Positions 12,001-22,232 of a stretch of 64,000 bases of DNA are shown here, piece after piece. Below the pieces are notes generated by a model. It saw nothing but the letters and a program-made list of their open reading frames with translations. It did no database searches and was not told where the DNA came from. The stretch is taken from assembly GCF_029227915.1 (NCBI RefSeq), contig NC_079881.1:19567501-19631500 (forward strand). The letters are read 5' to 3'. The first letter of the stretch is position 1. Every line of letters begins with the position of its first letter. This stretch comes from Hydractinia symbiolongicarpus (Eukaryota; Cnidaria; Hydrozoa; Anthoathecata; Hydractiniidae). The translations under genes and the position numbers were made by a program.

Positions 12001-12846
12001 TCAACAAAACGTATAAAGAATAAACAACGCAATATATGATCTTTTTTAGAAATCTAAGGCGACTCCAATTTAACTAGTTGTTCTACCGACGAAGTCGATA
12101 GTAGGTTACGGTCGGTCAGTTACAGTTTAGCTAGCGCAATTTTAAACATATATTTTAATCATAACGAAGGAGGGTGTTACGAAGTCTGTCTTGTTTTTCT
12201 CTTGTAATATATATAACCATTTTAGTGAAAGTAGCTAATTTTCGTTACAAATCACATAAAAATTTCTGCTTAACCACGTAACTATTTTTGTGATTACAAA
12301 ATTAGCGCATCGCGCATTTTAGTTTAATCGCAACAAATTACCAAGAACAAAGAATAAAAAAAAATAACATGATTGATTATCTTCTATGCTCATTACATTT
12401 TCACGAGATGGGATGAGAATTTGTTTTTTTTCCTTTTTTTTTCTTTAAAACTTTTTTGTTCAATGTTATTATTCTTTGTTTTCGTGTAAATTAGGGTCGG
12501 TTGGGCCCGTAGAACAAGCCATACGAATTAAATCGAAATTTAAATCTTTTGTACGAATTTAATTCCTATATACTGTGAAATAAAATTTATATGGCATATA
12601 CAATTATTTTATATATGTATTTATGCAAATTTTGTGGATGATCCCTTAATTTCTTGTATTCAGACACATAACAGGTTGTAAAAAAGAGTATATTATAGAA
12701 ACACTTTGATGTGCTTTTCTCTTTAAGTTAAAAAGAGATATACCTTCTTCTATTTCTGCCATCATATCAAAATCATCTGCATATTTATCTTCATATGCAT
12801 CATAATCCTCCTCTTGTATGAAATCGGCAGGATCGAAATCTTCCAT
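1..12846 (-). CDS. CHTF18: CHTF18-like alternative clamp-loader ATPase (5' ten exons; 3' end outside window)
   Basis: Chromosome transmission fidelity 18 is the large AAA+ subunit of the CTF18-RFC clamp loader, which loads PCNA in the nucleus and supports sister-chromatid cohesion. Ten exons, all with AG/GT borders and matching phases, run leftwards: 12846-12744 (ATG, MEDFDPADF..), 6383-6183, 3816-3560, 2798-2709, 2637-2585, 2501-2414, 1921-1748, 1588-1556, 740-643 and 57-1. The protein has an acidic N-terminus, a basic KKLKLGD stretch, then the family hallmarks: LWVEKYTPKKYTELLSDD (2501-2414), NRHLLRWLKLWDDVVF (1921-1748), and the Walker A region LLCGNPGLGKTTLAHVI (740-643) followed by HAGYNVVEMNASDDRSPEVF across the last splice. 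Walker B, sensors and C-terminus lie beyond base 1. Intron 1 is 6.4 kb and full of mobile elements. Exon 2 (acidic, weakly conserved) is assigned from phase and splice sites rather than similarity. The gene is divergent from the CDR2-like gene. Confidence 0.93.
3817..6182 (-). other. CHTF18 intron 2, no gene seen
   Basis: Intronic sequence between exons 2 and 3. It holds a TA microsatellite near 3930, a short CTTGGGGACGAGGTT hairpin repeat (about 4603-4639) and a 26-bp tandem duplication at 5493-5541. No coding potential was recognised on either strand. Confidence 0.6.
5493..5541. repeat. 26-bp tandem duplication
   Basis: The unit GGCAATTACCTCAGCAAATG.. occurs twice in direct succession (5493 and 5519) inside CHTF18 intron 2. 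Seen directly; no function inferred. Confidence 0.85.
7004..7974 (-). mobile_element. TTAA-flanked 971-bp DNA element carrying a P2X7-ballast-like gene
   Basis: Both ends carry the same inverted sequence: AGGGAAACTAAGGTCAAAA at 7004, and its reverse complement ending at 7974. Each end abuts TTAA (7000-7003 and 7975-7978), which reads as a 4-bp target duplication. TTAA sites are typical of piggyBac and some other cut-and-paste superfamilies. No transposase is present, so the element is probably non-autonomous and mobilised in trans. It lies in CHTF18 intron 1. The one coding stretch inside is on the minus strand (see the pseudogene entry). Confidence 0.85.
7300..7775 (-). pseudogene. P2X7 C-terminal (ballast) domain-like protein, frameshifted
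   Basis: The minus-strand ORF from 7775 starts with a Ser/Glu/Asp-rich segment, then reads LHWCKCKKCDIHEL and ECKCCLE, the Cys-rich zinc-binding signature of the cytosolic ballast domain of the P2X7 receptor. Similar domains are widespread outside vertebrates in proteins without a P2X channel, often repetitive. The match continues in another frame from about 7480 (CITLHKDFNILCLNRTVLETA, then YQNNF), ending at 7300. One frameshift, or a short unannotated intron, therefore splits the domain, and the expected C-terminal third (the Cys/Trp-rich end) is missing. Probably cargo or a remnant of the TTAA-flanked element. No membrane segment is present, so it is not a P2X channel. Confidence 0.7.
8938..9899. 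mobile_element. inner inverted-repeat pair, same family as the outer one
   Basis: The arm at 8938-8975 (GATGTAAGCGTAC core, then GTACACTCA) is the reverse complement of 9861-9899 with about four mismatches over about 38 bp. Its outer edge ACAGT..AGTC resembles the outer pair, and both left arms are followed by a CACACCTTT..GAGG..GG..GT motif. The pairs therefore look like two members of one family, one inserted into the other. Confidence 0.6.
9362..10245. repeat. inverted arrays of a 53-bp repeat
   Basis: GATCTAAAAAAAC recurs at 9968, 10021, 10074, 10127, 10180 and 10233, an exact 53-bp period. Each unit also contains TTTCTATCG and CGTTTTTAAACTTTTAAAA. The same unit occurs in opposite orientation at about 9362, 9414 and 9467 (52-53 bp apart). 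The two arrays face each other and could fold into a long hairpin. Subterminal arrays of this kind are common in cut-and-paste transposons. Confidence 0.85.
10830..11766 (+). pseudogene. pogo/Tigger-like transposase, broken and internally deleted
   Basis: Reading from the ATG at 10830: an N-terminal helix-turn-helix segment (YTIKFKLEVVELAENKSLGAAA), a frame change, then RNEMEEKVSEWIVEHRMKMLR and FGATNGWLFKFIK (10938-11243), typical of the CENP-B/Tigger DNA-binding half. After a stop codon the catalytic core begins with IIAFDETPIWADMVSNTT (first Asp of the DDD/DDE triad, about 11345), is cut by a deletion, and resumes with VLVPGGCT (about 11530), which in intact proteins lies near the second Asp. 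An acidic tail (DEDEEGDSDTEIN, stop at 11766) closes it. Several stops and a core deletion make it inactive. It is the internal gene of the element with ends at 8273 and 11918. Confidence 0.85.
11921..12743. other. remainder of CHTF18 intron 1, no gene seen
   Basis: AT-rich sequence between the pogo element and exon 1. Only homopolymer runs were seen; no coding segment or structured RNA was recognised. Confidence 0.6.
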
Positions 12847-13280
12847 TGTTTTCAATTACGTTTTAAATCAAATTGATTAGTTTTTGTTGATACCTAAAAT
12901 AAAATATATATTATTCTAATCTACATTCTTGGCTATATACTCTTGAACCTTAATTTAAATAGATATGGTGTTGACTTGGAGAAAAGATAAAATACAAGCA
13001 GAAAAAAAAATTCTGTGTAGTTTAAATTAAATTTTCTATTGTTTTAAATGTTTAAAGTATTCTTAGAGAAATTCTTCACTATCGTTTTTAAAAGAATCCT
13101 TTCAGTTTATTTGAAATGATCTCTATATGATTATGAAACGAATTGTAAAAATAATTTTCACCAAAAAATCAATTCACACTTGTTTCAAAACATTTTTAAA
13201 TTGTCCTGTTGAATTAAAAATTCAAATGAAATAAATTACAAGACTAAAATTATCATAACAAAACATTATTTCATACTTAT

Positions 13281-13339
13281 ATTAGTGGTTGTGGCGCCGT
13301 AGATTAGTGGTTATCGTGGCGCCGTAGATTAGTGGTTAT
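13281..13339 (+). repeat. tandemly duplicated SINE head (25-bp unit, about 2.4 copies)
   Basis: GTGGCGCCGTAGATTAGTGG.. occurs at 13291 and again at 13316, preceded by a partial ATTAGTGGTT at 13281. The A box is thereby duplicated upstream of a single B box. Confidence 0.85.
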
Positions 13340-13663
13340 AGCTCTCGTACTCTGTGCGGGAGACCGGGGTTCGATTCCTCTTGAGGGCGATTCAACATGG
13401 GCGAGTGAATGTTACCATAGCCCCGGGTTAACCCAAGCCATGTGAGAGAAATTGGGAAGATGGCACACTGTGTGGGCTGTTGGATGTTGCCGGAAGTTGT
13501 CTAGTAGAGCGCGGGCTCTAATTTGGTCTGCGTAGCTCAAAAAAAGCATTATATACTCTAGGACTCTCCATCTACGCCATGGCCCCTCCTGGGAATAATA
13601 GACAGGGTATATCCCTCGATATTTGTGAGGCTAGCCATGTAAAATATGCACATCTATCTATCT
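13316..13663 (+). mobile_element. tRNA-derived SINE, copy 1
   Basis: The head reads like a tRNA gene: an A-box-like TAGATTAGTGG at 13325-13335 and a perfect B box GGTTCGATTCC at 13368-13378, the internal RNA polymerase III promoter. A non-tRNA body follows (CACTGTGTGGGCTGTTGGAT.., GTCTGCGTAGCTCAAAA..), then a tail with GCCATGTAAAATATGCACAT and a CTAT repeat. The head is preceded by a 25-bp tandem duplication of its own start. The body is shared with the minus-strand copy at about 15320-15592 and the tail with a fragment at 25830-25870, which defines a dispersed family. The body has no tRNA-like acceptor pairing, so it is not a tRNA gene. Confidence 0.85.
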
Positions 13664-14461
13664 TATATTGCCAGTACATACTACGTATCATGAACACATG
13701 ATAATAATATCTATAATTCAAGATTATTCTTTACAGCCATTTGTGTGGAAAGTGTGCTTGCTAATTTTTTTTCCTTGTGACTTAAATTTTCAATCACTAA
13801 AAAAAAAGAAAAACACGATGGCTGCAAAGCTCTGCTTTGGACCTTACTACACAGATAATTTTTTCTAACCTATTTTAATAGAAGTGATCCCTGATCTTGG
13901 TTTGTTCAAATACTTGCCCTTACCGCTAGGTAAAGCTAGCCCTACCTTAGCCCTACTTAAGAAAATTTTTAATTGGAAGATCTGTGTAAGATGTACATCA
14001 AAGTTAAATTGTCTAAATTTTATTTCATCTTTTAGGTGAACATCTATGCCTATAATAATGATGCAAAATGGAGCACTCCATCGTCGACTATATATATATA
14101 GAGAGAGAGAAAGGCTACGGGATAATACTAGAGGCTACGAGATAATATTAGATTAGGTTTCCGTAATAGTTTTACGGCTAGCTAAATGTACAGAAAGCTA
14201 AAATAAGATAGGGTTGGTCAATATTAAGGTACGCCTGGGCCCTATTATCTAAGAAACAACCTCAAAGGCTAAAAATGATCAATAAAACAAAATTAAGTTA
14301 TGGAACGGAAGGGAAGCATCCTTACCATCCTGGCTAGTAGTTAATTAACACCAAAACAAATAGATGAGTTAAACTTAATATAAAAAATTCAAGATATCAT
14401 TTCTTATAAAATAATGAAATAAATTCTTATAAGATTTATACGATGGCACTGAAAGGTCAAA

Positions 14462-14617
14462 TTTCTATTTAATATTTCGGAACTCCTATTCAATATTTCG
14501 GAACTCCTATTCAATATTTTTGAACTCCTATTCAATATTTTGGAAGTTTTATTCAAAAAAATGTGAAACTTCTATGCATCCAAAAAATTTGAAACTTCTA
14601 TTCAAAAAAATTGAAAC
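14462..14617. repeat. 19-22-bp degenerate tandem repeat
   Basis: The unit AACTCCTATTCAATATTTCGG and variants (..TTTTTGAAC, ..AAAAAATTGAAAC) repeats about six to seven times between the CHTF18 and CDR2-like genes. Non-coding. Confidence 0.75.
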
Positions 14618-15319
14618 TTTGCAGAACTAAACTAGAACAACGTGTTCGCTCGAACAAACTGAAACTAAACCAATTTGATCGTTCAATGTACGATGGGGAA
14701 AGCGAGAGGGAATAACACACTGATTTTCACACATTGCTATTTTGCTTCTTTATCATCTGGGGAAAACAAATAAAAACACTATCACCTCCCGCCAGTCCTT
14801 AAAGTACATTAAAACATGGCAGATATTAGAAATGCAACTTTATCTACCTTGCTATTAAGCCTGGTTTCCATTCTTTTTACATTAATGTGAGTTATGGATA
14901 TTAGAATGTGCTTAGTGGATTTGTAAAGAGAAGGAAAAATAAATAAAAAGATTGTTTTTGTTACTATCTCGTTTGTATCTGATTTACAGGTGAAAAAAAC
15001 GTGACAGTCCACAGTTTATACTACACTATTGTAGAAACCAGGCTAAAACTCGATTACTTGTTTTTAAAAAATCTTTGCGCCGGCAGCCCAAAAATTTTAA
15101 CTAGATATATAGCTAGCTAGCTACAGTTTTTGTCTTTTTTATGGTTTCTTAGATATAAAAAATTTCTCTTATAAATTTCCTTTGTATACATATAAGACAC
15201 AAAATTGATATCAAACTGCGTGGTTGCAAAAAAGGTATAAAATTTATATCAATTATTTTATTGAAAAGATTACCTCTCGCCTCGGGGGAAGAGAGGGGGC
15301 ATACTAGATAGCTAGCTAG

Positions 15320-15592
15320 ATAGAGGTGCATATTTTGCATGGCTCACAAATATGTGGGATTTCCCCTATCTATTATTTCTAGGGGGGGGGCATGGCTTAG
15401 ATGGGAAGTCCTAGAGTATTTAATGCTCATTTTGAGCTACGCAGACCCATTATAGGGTCCACATTCTGCCAGAAAACTCCCTGCAACATCTAACGGCACA
15501 CAGTGCACCATCTCCCTAATTCTGCTTGGGAATTAAAGCCTGGTCTCCCGCACAAAGCGCAAGAGTTATAACCACTAAACTACAGTGCCATA
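15320..15592 (-). mobile_element. tRNA-derived SINE, copy 2 (inverted)
   Basis: The minus strand reads GCACTGTAGTTTAGTGGTTA (A-box region), TGTGCGGGAGACCAGG, a decayed B box, then the same body (TGGTCTGCGTAGCTCAAAA-like, TACTCTAGGACT) and tail (GCCATGCAAAATATGCAC) as the copy at 13316. It is diverged from copy 1 in the promoter, so probably older and silent. The two copies face each other about 1.7 kb apart. Confidence 0.82.
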
Positions 15593-16204
15593 CTGTATGA
15601 AAACATGCTCTGCTGAGTTTATTTGACCCCTAGTTGTTAGCTAGCTAGCTACCATACACTAGCAAAAATCAAAGTTAATTCAATGCCCAAATATTTGAGA
15701 CATATTATCTCCCCCTTCCAAATTGCATTTTTAGTTGTCTAACATCATGTATGGCAGACAAAACCGTACATCTGCTGGGTAAGGAAAGGTTTTCCTTACC
15801 CAATCTGTTGCATTAAAGGTGTCATTGTTAGTTTAGTGTTTTATTAGCTAAGCATATAATAAATAGAGATATGTGTCTGTTAGAAATAAAGTCCTGTCTC
15901 ATTAGTTGCTATCATTGTTGTTATATAGCAAACATTTCAATATTTGTGTGAGGGAGAGAGAGTTGACTCACTTGGTTTTGTTACTCTGTTGAACTTTCTG
16001 TGATCTTAGTGTGTATTTGAGACATATGTACACACCCTTACGTTCACAACTTTGTAAGGTCCAGAAAAAAGGTTTTTATTTATTTTTTCAGAATAAATCA
16101 ACCAAAGGGTATGTTAAGTAATCAATGCTTTATGAGTTGTCATTTTTACAAGGCGTTAAAGTCTTATTTTTTATTTATTATAGCTTTATGCTTGAATACA
16201 TGTC

Positions 16205-19200
16205 ATGGCTGCTTTCATGAAGACTAACAGAGAACCTGATATGCATTCCATTGATCAAGGTAATATGCTGTCTTACAAACAGGGTAATGTTTTCCAACTG
16301 CTAAAACAATTGTATTTTTATGGGCTAAGCTGGTATTAAGTTTCTGGAAAACCCACATGAATTCATCAAGCAAGAATTATATATACAGGAATCTGTAGCT
16401 TCTTACAGCTATCATCTTTGGCCTACATCATGGAACAAGTTGAAAATTTAATTAACTTAGTTTTGACATTTCAAACAACATTTAATCATTATTATTATAA
16501 ACAATATATCTGTCTTGATGGAAATATTACTTGTCTTTGGCCTACATCATGGAACAAGTTGAAAATTTAATTAACTTAGTTAACTTGAATTTAACTTGAA
16601 CAAATTTAATTAACTTGTCTAAGAGGTTTTTATCAAAATGGTATTGTGTTGTTTTTAATTAAGACACTGTAAGTAGCATATAAGTGACAAAATGTTGTTT
16701 ATGTATTAGAAGAGTTGCTTTTTATATTTTTTTTATTGTCTGCACAAAAGTGTAAATTGAACAAGTGAACTATACAGCATGTTTGAATTTCATTTAAGAT
16801 CTTCTGTTAGCTGCTGAAATTGGAAAATCACTTCTTGAAAGAAATAGAGAGTTGGAAGCTATGTTGAAATCAACACAAGAAAATGCAGAAGAGCAAGCTG
16901 CTCAAACTAACGTATATATCATATTGTTTTTATTTAGAAATAATTTGTCGTGCACTTAGTTTAGCATTAACATTCTTTAAAATTGTTTTTTTTAAAGTTG
17001 CCATTATGTACATAATTACTTCATTTCTATTTTGACAAGTTATCCTCCTTGTAAGGGACACTTTATTTATCTGTCTGTTTCTTTGTTTTATTTATTTATA
17101 CATTTTTTTATATTATACATATCAGAAAACCACTTTTTTGCTCCATCCTCAAATTTTTAAGTTATCGCACAAATGAGACTTCTTATATTCTCTTAACTGG
17201 CTAAAACATGCTGGGAGCCGAATGTTTCCTACATAACTTGTTGTCAGTAATCTGTTACTAAATTCGATTTCAAATTTAATGAAAGTAAAATCATTTGAAA
17301 TTTGTCTTTGTTGTTAACTTTTCTTTGCTTTTATTTGGCTCTATATTCAATCCTTAGGAAAGACGACTTTCATTGTGATGCGTGTTGTTTATAATCCCTA
17401 GACCTCTTACGCAAATCAACAGGCAAAATAATGCAGGCGGTAATCCGTGGACCAGTCTATTTCAAACTTTATTTTCAGGTAAAAGCATCTTTTCATCTTA
17501 AAATTAGAATATACCTTGCATGTAGTTTAGATTTAGATCTATATTAGTGAAAAGATGCTAGTAGCCACCATACAAAAGTTTTTAACCATAATTTGACTTT
17601 CTTCACCTAAGGTCTGCATTTTTTTGCCTGTTGATTATTTCTCTGATTTTTTCCATATATGTGCAAGAATCCCATAAAAACCTAAACATTGAACCTTATC
17701 TATAAAAGCCTGTTACTGAGTTTAATCTGAATAATAAGCCGAAGGCTCACAAAGAAATATCAACAAAACAAGCTGCAAAGAAATAGTGAGGTTATAAAAA
17801 ATGAACTTTGGACACCTTACATTTTGTCCCCTGTTATTTTCTTATAAACGTCTTTCTTATAAAAACAAATATTTATTTATTTTAGTTTTATTTGAAGCAA
17901 GTAGATGTGTTGCGTGAAGCGAATGAATCTTGCAGCCATGCTTGTGAACAACTTGATGCAAACAATCAACAGTTGTTGGACAAATATGAACAACAAAAAG
18001 CTGAATGTAAAATTTTGATAGGTGAACATATTATTTGTTAGTATTTGAATATGATAGCAATTTGAGCATGCCATAAAATGCTCCTCAATAAGCCTTTGGA
18101 ACTAATTATATCTTATCATTTAAGTGAGTTGTTTTCTGTTTTAAGTTTTGTGTCAAAAAAATTGTTTCTTATGAAGTGGGGGTATGATCATACAATTATT
18201 TGCCAAATTTTGCTCACGTATCTCTTTCAGGCTCATGTTTCACTTTAAAAAATTATATCTAGTGAAATCAATGCTAATTGATTTAGGATAATTATTGTTC
18301 CTGCACGAATTCTCTCCTCGATTTTTTGTATTATCAAATATCCATAAAAAAGTTCCTCTTCTGACTATTATATATACATAAGTCCTCTTAAACGCCCAAT
18401 TTATCTATCACCTGTGCTTAAAATAACTAAAACTTTGAAGAAATATTAGGCTGGTTTTCAAAAATTATTGCTGACATCATCCTTTCTTGATGCGGTGTTC
18501 GTTTTCTTCAAAAAAAGGTTTTCTTTGTTTTTTTGTAACTATTTGCTTTATATGATTTTAATATGTCCTGGATAAGTATATGAAGATCAGAAGAAATGTT
18601 TTTTTTCAAAACTCAATGTTATTAAGAAGTGTTCTAATGTAAAAAAATTTTTTTAAACATCTGTAATTTTGCCAAGCAGGTCTTGTAATAAAAAACTTGT
18701 AATAGGGGAAAAGGTATAAACTTCTTAACTATGTTTTTGCGCTTGATAAAATCCTCCCCTTTAATATAGAGCCAATTTGAATATTTTGATGTAAAGTGAA
18801 TATTGATGGCATAAGAAGTCGATTCACACATCTACGTTTTTATTTATTTTTTCAGGTAAAAACAATCGCTTGTGGGAATTAATACGTTCGTTGGAGAGGC
18901 GAAATGAGGAGCTTTCTGTGGAGTTGAATAACTTGCAAGACACATACAAGGTGGATGAAGATGACAACACACGGATTCAAAATGACAGCTCGAGCAATAA
19001 TGTAGAAGTGACTAGTTCTGAAGCAAAGCACGAATGCGAAGCACTTGTTACAATATCAAAAGACGCTACTGACAGCACAGAGATGGAATTAAAAAACGAG
19101 AACGAGAGGCTACAAAAACTTATTTCAGAATTAAAAGTTATCGTGAAAGTTGAGAGGTGGCATAAAGAGGAAGTCGAGTCACAACTCGATGACGTCATCA

Positions 19201-19826
19201 ACGAGAATCAAAATCTCCATAATAAGATCGCAAGTTTGAATCAAGAAATACACGAATGGGAAAATTTCGCCGAGAAGGAGGAATGCTATCGAAGACTAGC
19301 CGAAGCGTTCAGCGTTAAACATAATATTGAAATCGAAGCCGATTATGAAGGAAGCCTGCTCGGGAGTCATCAAATAACACCGAATGCAAAATCTAAACTC
19401 GCCAAAGCGCAGTCGTGCGAGTTTTTAAACTCGTCCCAAGTGGCGAAAAGAGGAACAGTGGTTAAGTCTCCGATTTTGTTAAATCACGTATTATCGTCGG
19501 AGAACAGCAGTTCGTTTTTGTCGGAGCTGGATTCTCAATACGCTGACTTGGTGAAGCGATACGAAGCTTTACTGGAGAAGTGTAAACAAGAAGGTCGCTT
19601 CACTGAAAATCCCGAGAGAACTCGAAAAGTTCAGCGCGCTATCCAAACGTTATCGTTTGATTTTTCAAAACTTGCTACTCCACTGACGTCTCCGTGTGGC
19701 AAGGACACGAAAACATTGAAAGAAACTTGCGCCTGTCAAACAGCTACAAACACGGAGACGCAGGTCGAATACAGGAAACTTTTTTCAGATATATTCGCTA
19801 AGCTAAAAGAGTCAAAACTAGAGTAA
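16205..19826 (+). CDS. CDR2: CDR2-like (cerebellar degeneration-related protein 2 family) coiled-coil protein, complete
   Basis: Four exons with consistent phases: 16205-16259, 16799-16911, 17886-18021 and 18856-19826, giving 424 residues, close to vertebrate CDR2 and CDR2L. The start at 16205 reads MAAFMKTNREPD; the segment LLLAAEIGKSLLERNRELE matches the family's conserved N-terminal coiled coil. LKQVDVLREANESCSHACEQL (exon 3) continues it, and exon 4 holds LWELIRSLERRNEELSVEL, a central Glu/Asn-rich coil, then LSELDSQYADLVKRYEALLEK and the C-terminal EYRKLFSDIFAKLKESKLE, both family signatures. No membrane segment or signal peptide is present. CDR2 proteins are cytoplasmic coiled-coil proteins known as onconeural antigens that bind Myc-type partners; the function here is unknown. 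CDR2 and CDR2L are one clade in vertebrates, so the symbol marks the family only. Confidence 0.92.
16416..16581. repeat. 47-bp direct duplication in CDR2-like intron 1
   Basis: CTTTGGCCTACATCATGGAA.. through TTAATTAACTTAGTT occurs at 16416-16462 and, essentially unchanged, at 16535-16581. A short local duplication with no coding content. Confidence 0.85.
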
Positions 19827-20840
19827 TCGATTCATTTTCAGTATTTATTTTATTTTTATTTTTTATTTTATTTTCTTGCTCACATATTGATTTACTCATT
19901 TTTCTTACCCATGATTGTAAGGGTCCAGAAGTTCGAGTCTAACCTGTGTAAGTGAGTCAAACTTGTATGAGCGAGTCGTTTTATTAGTTCTTACCCTTCG
20001 TTCTAAACGTCAAGTTTGAATTTCTTTATTTTATTTTTAATTTGTAAAACACCCCAAGCTGCAATTTTTTTTCAAATAATGCTTTCGCTATAATTTTCCG
20101 ACAAGACGTAAACACTCGCAAATTCTAGCGATAGTAATTATTAAACTCGTGTTACAATACACTATAAAAGGTGAAAAACTAGTTTCTTAAAAAAAATGTG
20201 TTGACTAGAGTGTGGTTTGAAATATGAAACACGTGGTACAAAAATATGCCTTGGATTCTTGTTTTGTTGCAACATTTTTAAAGGGAACTTACATGTTCTT
20301 AACGAGAACAGCAAAGTAATGTATATAGATTTTCAATTTTATATCCCGACCACTTTTCACTTAATACCGTCGTGAACACAACAAACAGTACAGAAAAAAT
20401 ATTATGTAGTGTTTGAATCATACTTTATTATTATCGCCTTTATTTTTCTTTTTTTTAATTTTTGTAAATATGTATAGATATATATTATCCATTTATTTTC
20501 GTATGAAAAGTTAAATTTTTTTATTTATAAATTTACTTATATAAAAATAGATAATTCGAAACTGTTTGGTGTCGACTTTTTGTTTTTGTTTGATGTCTTC
20601 GTCCTTAGGGCTTTTGTCTGATATCAGAGGCGATATCGCTTATTTGACCATTAGCTAACTATGTTAAAAAGGAAAAAATCCCTGGGAACGAGATTGCGTT
20701 TGGATCAAAAAAAATATATTGAAAATCATAAATTTACACACCATTCCTCAAATTTCTTTTTTATGTACCGCAGTTTTCATAGTATTCGTGATCCTCACCA
20801 ATATCAATAATTTCCAATAGTTTCTCAAGCAACTTATTAT

Positions 20841-20915
20841 CTTGTCCCCAGGGCTTTTTAGGTTTTTATATTAGGACGCCAATATAAAAACCCAGAAAGT
20901 CCTGGGGACGAGGTT
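20841..20915. mobile_element. short hairpin MITE (CCTCGTCCCCAGG family)
   Basis: The left arm TTGTCCCCAGGGCTTTTTAG pairs with the right arm CAGAAAGTCCTGGGGACGAG, and the centre (GGTTTTTATATT / AATATAAAAACC) is also complementary. The whole 75 bp folds into one hairpin. At least nine related arms or pairs occur in the window. Confidence 0.75.
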
Positions 20916-21359
20916 AGGCGACCTGTTCTAACGATAAGAATTTACTAATTTTAAAACTTCAAAACAACACCGATTAGGACGGCCCGTAAGTTGGGTTGGG
21001 CTAAAAAGATTTTTAAAAGCAAAAGAGAAAGGGGGTAATTTTCTATGAATTCATGGTCGTCATTCTGTGGTCTGAAATAGAGGCAGTCTTTTATTGAAAA
21101 TGCACATGTCATTTTCGAATTCTACTAAAAACACTTTTTAATTAAACTGGATTACTTTTAAAATTTGATGTTGTGCCACAAACTTTTATAAAAATTGGAA
21201 AACGTTCATTAATCTTCGATATTACTTTTTTTATCTATCAAATTTTGATTTTGTGCTCAGAGCATGCGCGTTTCAAATTCTTAGATCGATGCTTGGACGA
21301 CAGCAATAAGGGGAATGGCATGAGCACAACAACCAACCAGAAAGAAAAAGTAAGCGCGC

Positions 21360-21454
21360 AACCTCGTTCCCAGGGCATTTTGCCTTGTTGATAAGTTAAT
21401 AGCGGCCACTCCGTAATAACGGCTCAGGGGCCACAAGACCCTGGGGACGAGGTT
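21360..21454. mobile_element. short hairpin MITE (CCTCGTCCCCAGG family)
   Basis: AACCTCGTTCCCAGGGC at 21360 is the near-exact inverse of ACCCTGGGGACGAGGTT ending at 21454, with a central GCGGCCACTCCGTAATAACG stretch. No ORF. Same family as 20841-20915. Confidence 0.75.
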
Positions 21455-21892
21455 GGTAAGCGCGCGAAAACTAAGTGAATAAACTTTATGTGTATATTAC
21501 GAATAAACTTTTTCCAAAACAAGTATAAGATGCTTTATTCTTGCTCATGCAAATAAACATGATTGGCGATGAAGAATTTATTTTTAAATATATATGTCTT
21601 AACACTCGAAATAAATAAATTTATTAACCTTAATATAAAGAAATGAGGAAGTATTCGTGTGAAAAGATAAACAAATTTTACAAATTAATCTTAAAATCAC
21701 AACGAAAAAATCACTAAGCTGTCTGGTCCAATTTATTAAAAGGCGGCGTTGAAAATGTGTTTTTGTTGTAATACGCATGCGCAGTAAGTAAAAACTGCAG
21801 TTTTTTATCGCTCTCTGCGTAAGGTCGCCAATAAAAAATGTATTATAAAACGACAATGAGTACGTAAAATGTTTGGCAATAATTATTCACAT

Positions 21893-22232
21893 CGACTTTT
21901 TATTGCTTCATGCACTAAAATCGACGTTTCTCGGTTTCGTTATGTGCACCAAGATCGACCTTTTTGTCTTCGATATATGCACCTAGTTTGATGTTTCCGT
22001 TATATGTAGCAAGATCAATGTTTTTCGTCTTGTTCAAAAGCTCCGGGATTGACAATTTTGTCTTCGTTATTTGCACCCAGATTTTGATTTGGTTATATCG
22101 AGTTGTCTTAATTTATATATACCAGCATTGACGTTATTCGTAATATCCACAAGGTCAACGTATTCTGATACATGCACCAGGTTTGACATTCTTCTTCATC
22201 TGCACCGAGATCGACGTTTTTCGTCTTCGTTA
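21893..22232. repeat. degenerate ~40-bp tandem repeat overlapping the GAREM-like stop codon
   Basis: Units of the form ATGCACCAAGATCGACGTTT + TTCGTCTTCGTTAT recur about eight times with variation. The last, best-preserved unit (22200-22232) lies inside the GAREM-like reading frame and encodes its final residues. Confidence 0.75.

Larger units (their letters stand above)
19827..22195. other. convergent intergenic region, no gene seen
   Basis: Lies between the 3' ends of the CDR2-like gene (plus) and the GAREM-like gene (minus). It holds two hairpin repeats (20841-20915 and 21360-21454), a solo arm near 20670 and a 40-bp-scale tandem repeat running into the GAREM-like stop codon. Only short unconvincing ORFs. 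Confidence 0.65.

Noticed and set aside
13316-13390. Apparent tRNA gene
   Set aside because: A and B boxes are present, but the 3' half does not close an acceptor stem and the sequence continues into a body shared with another copy; it is a SINE head.
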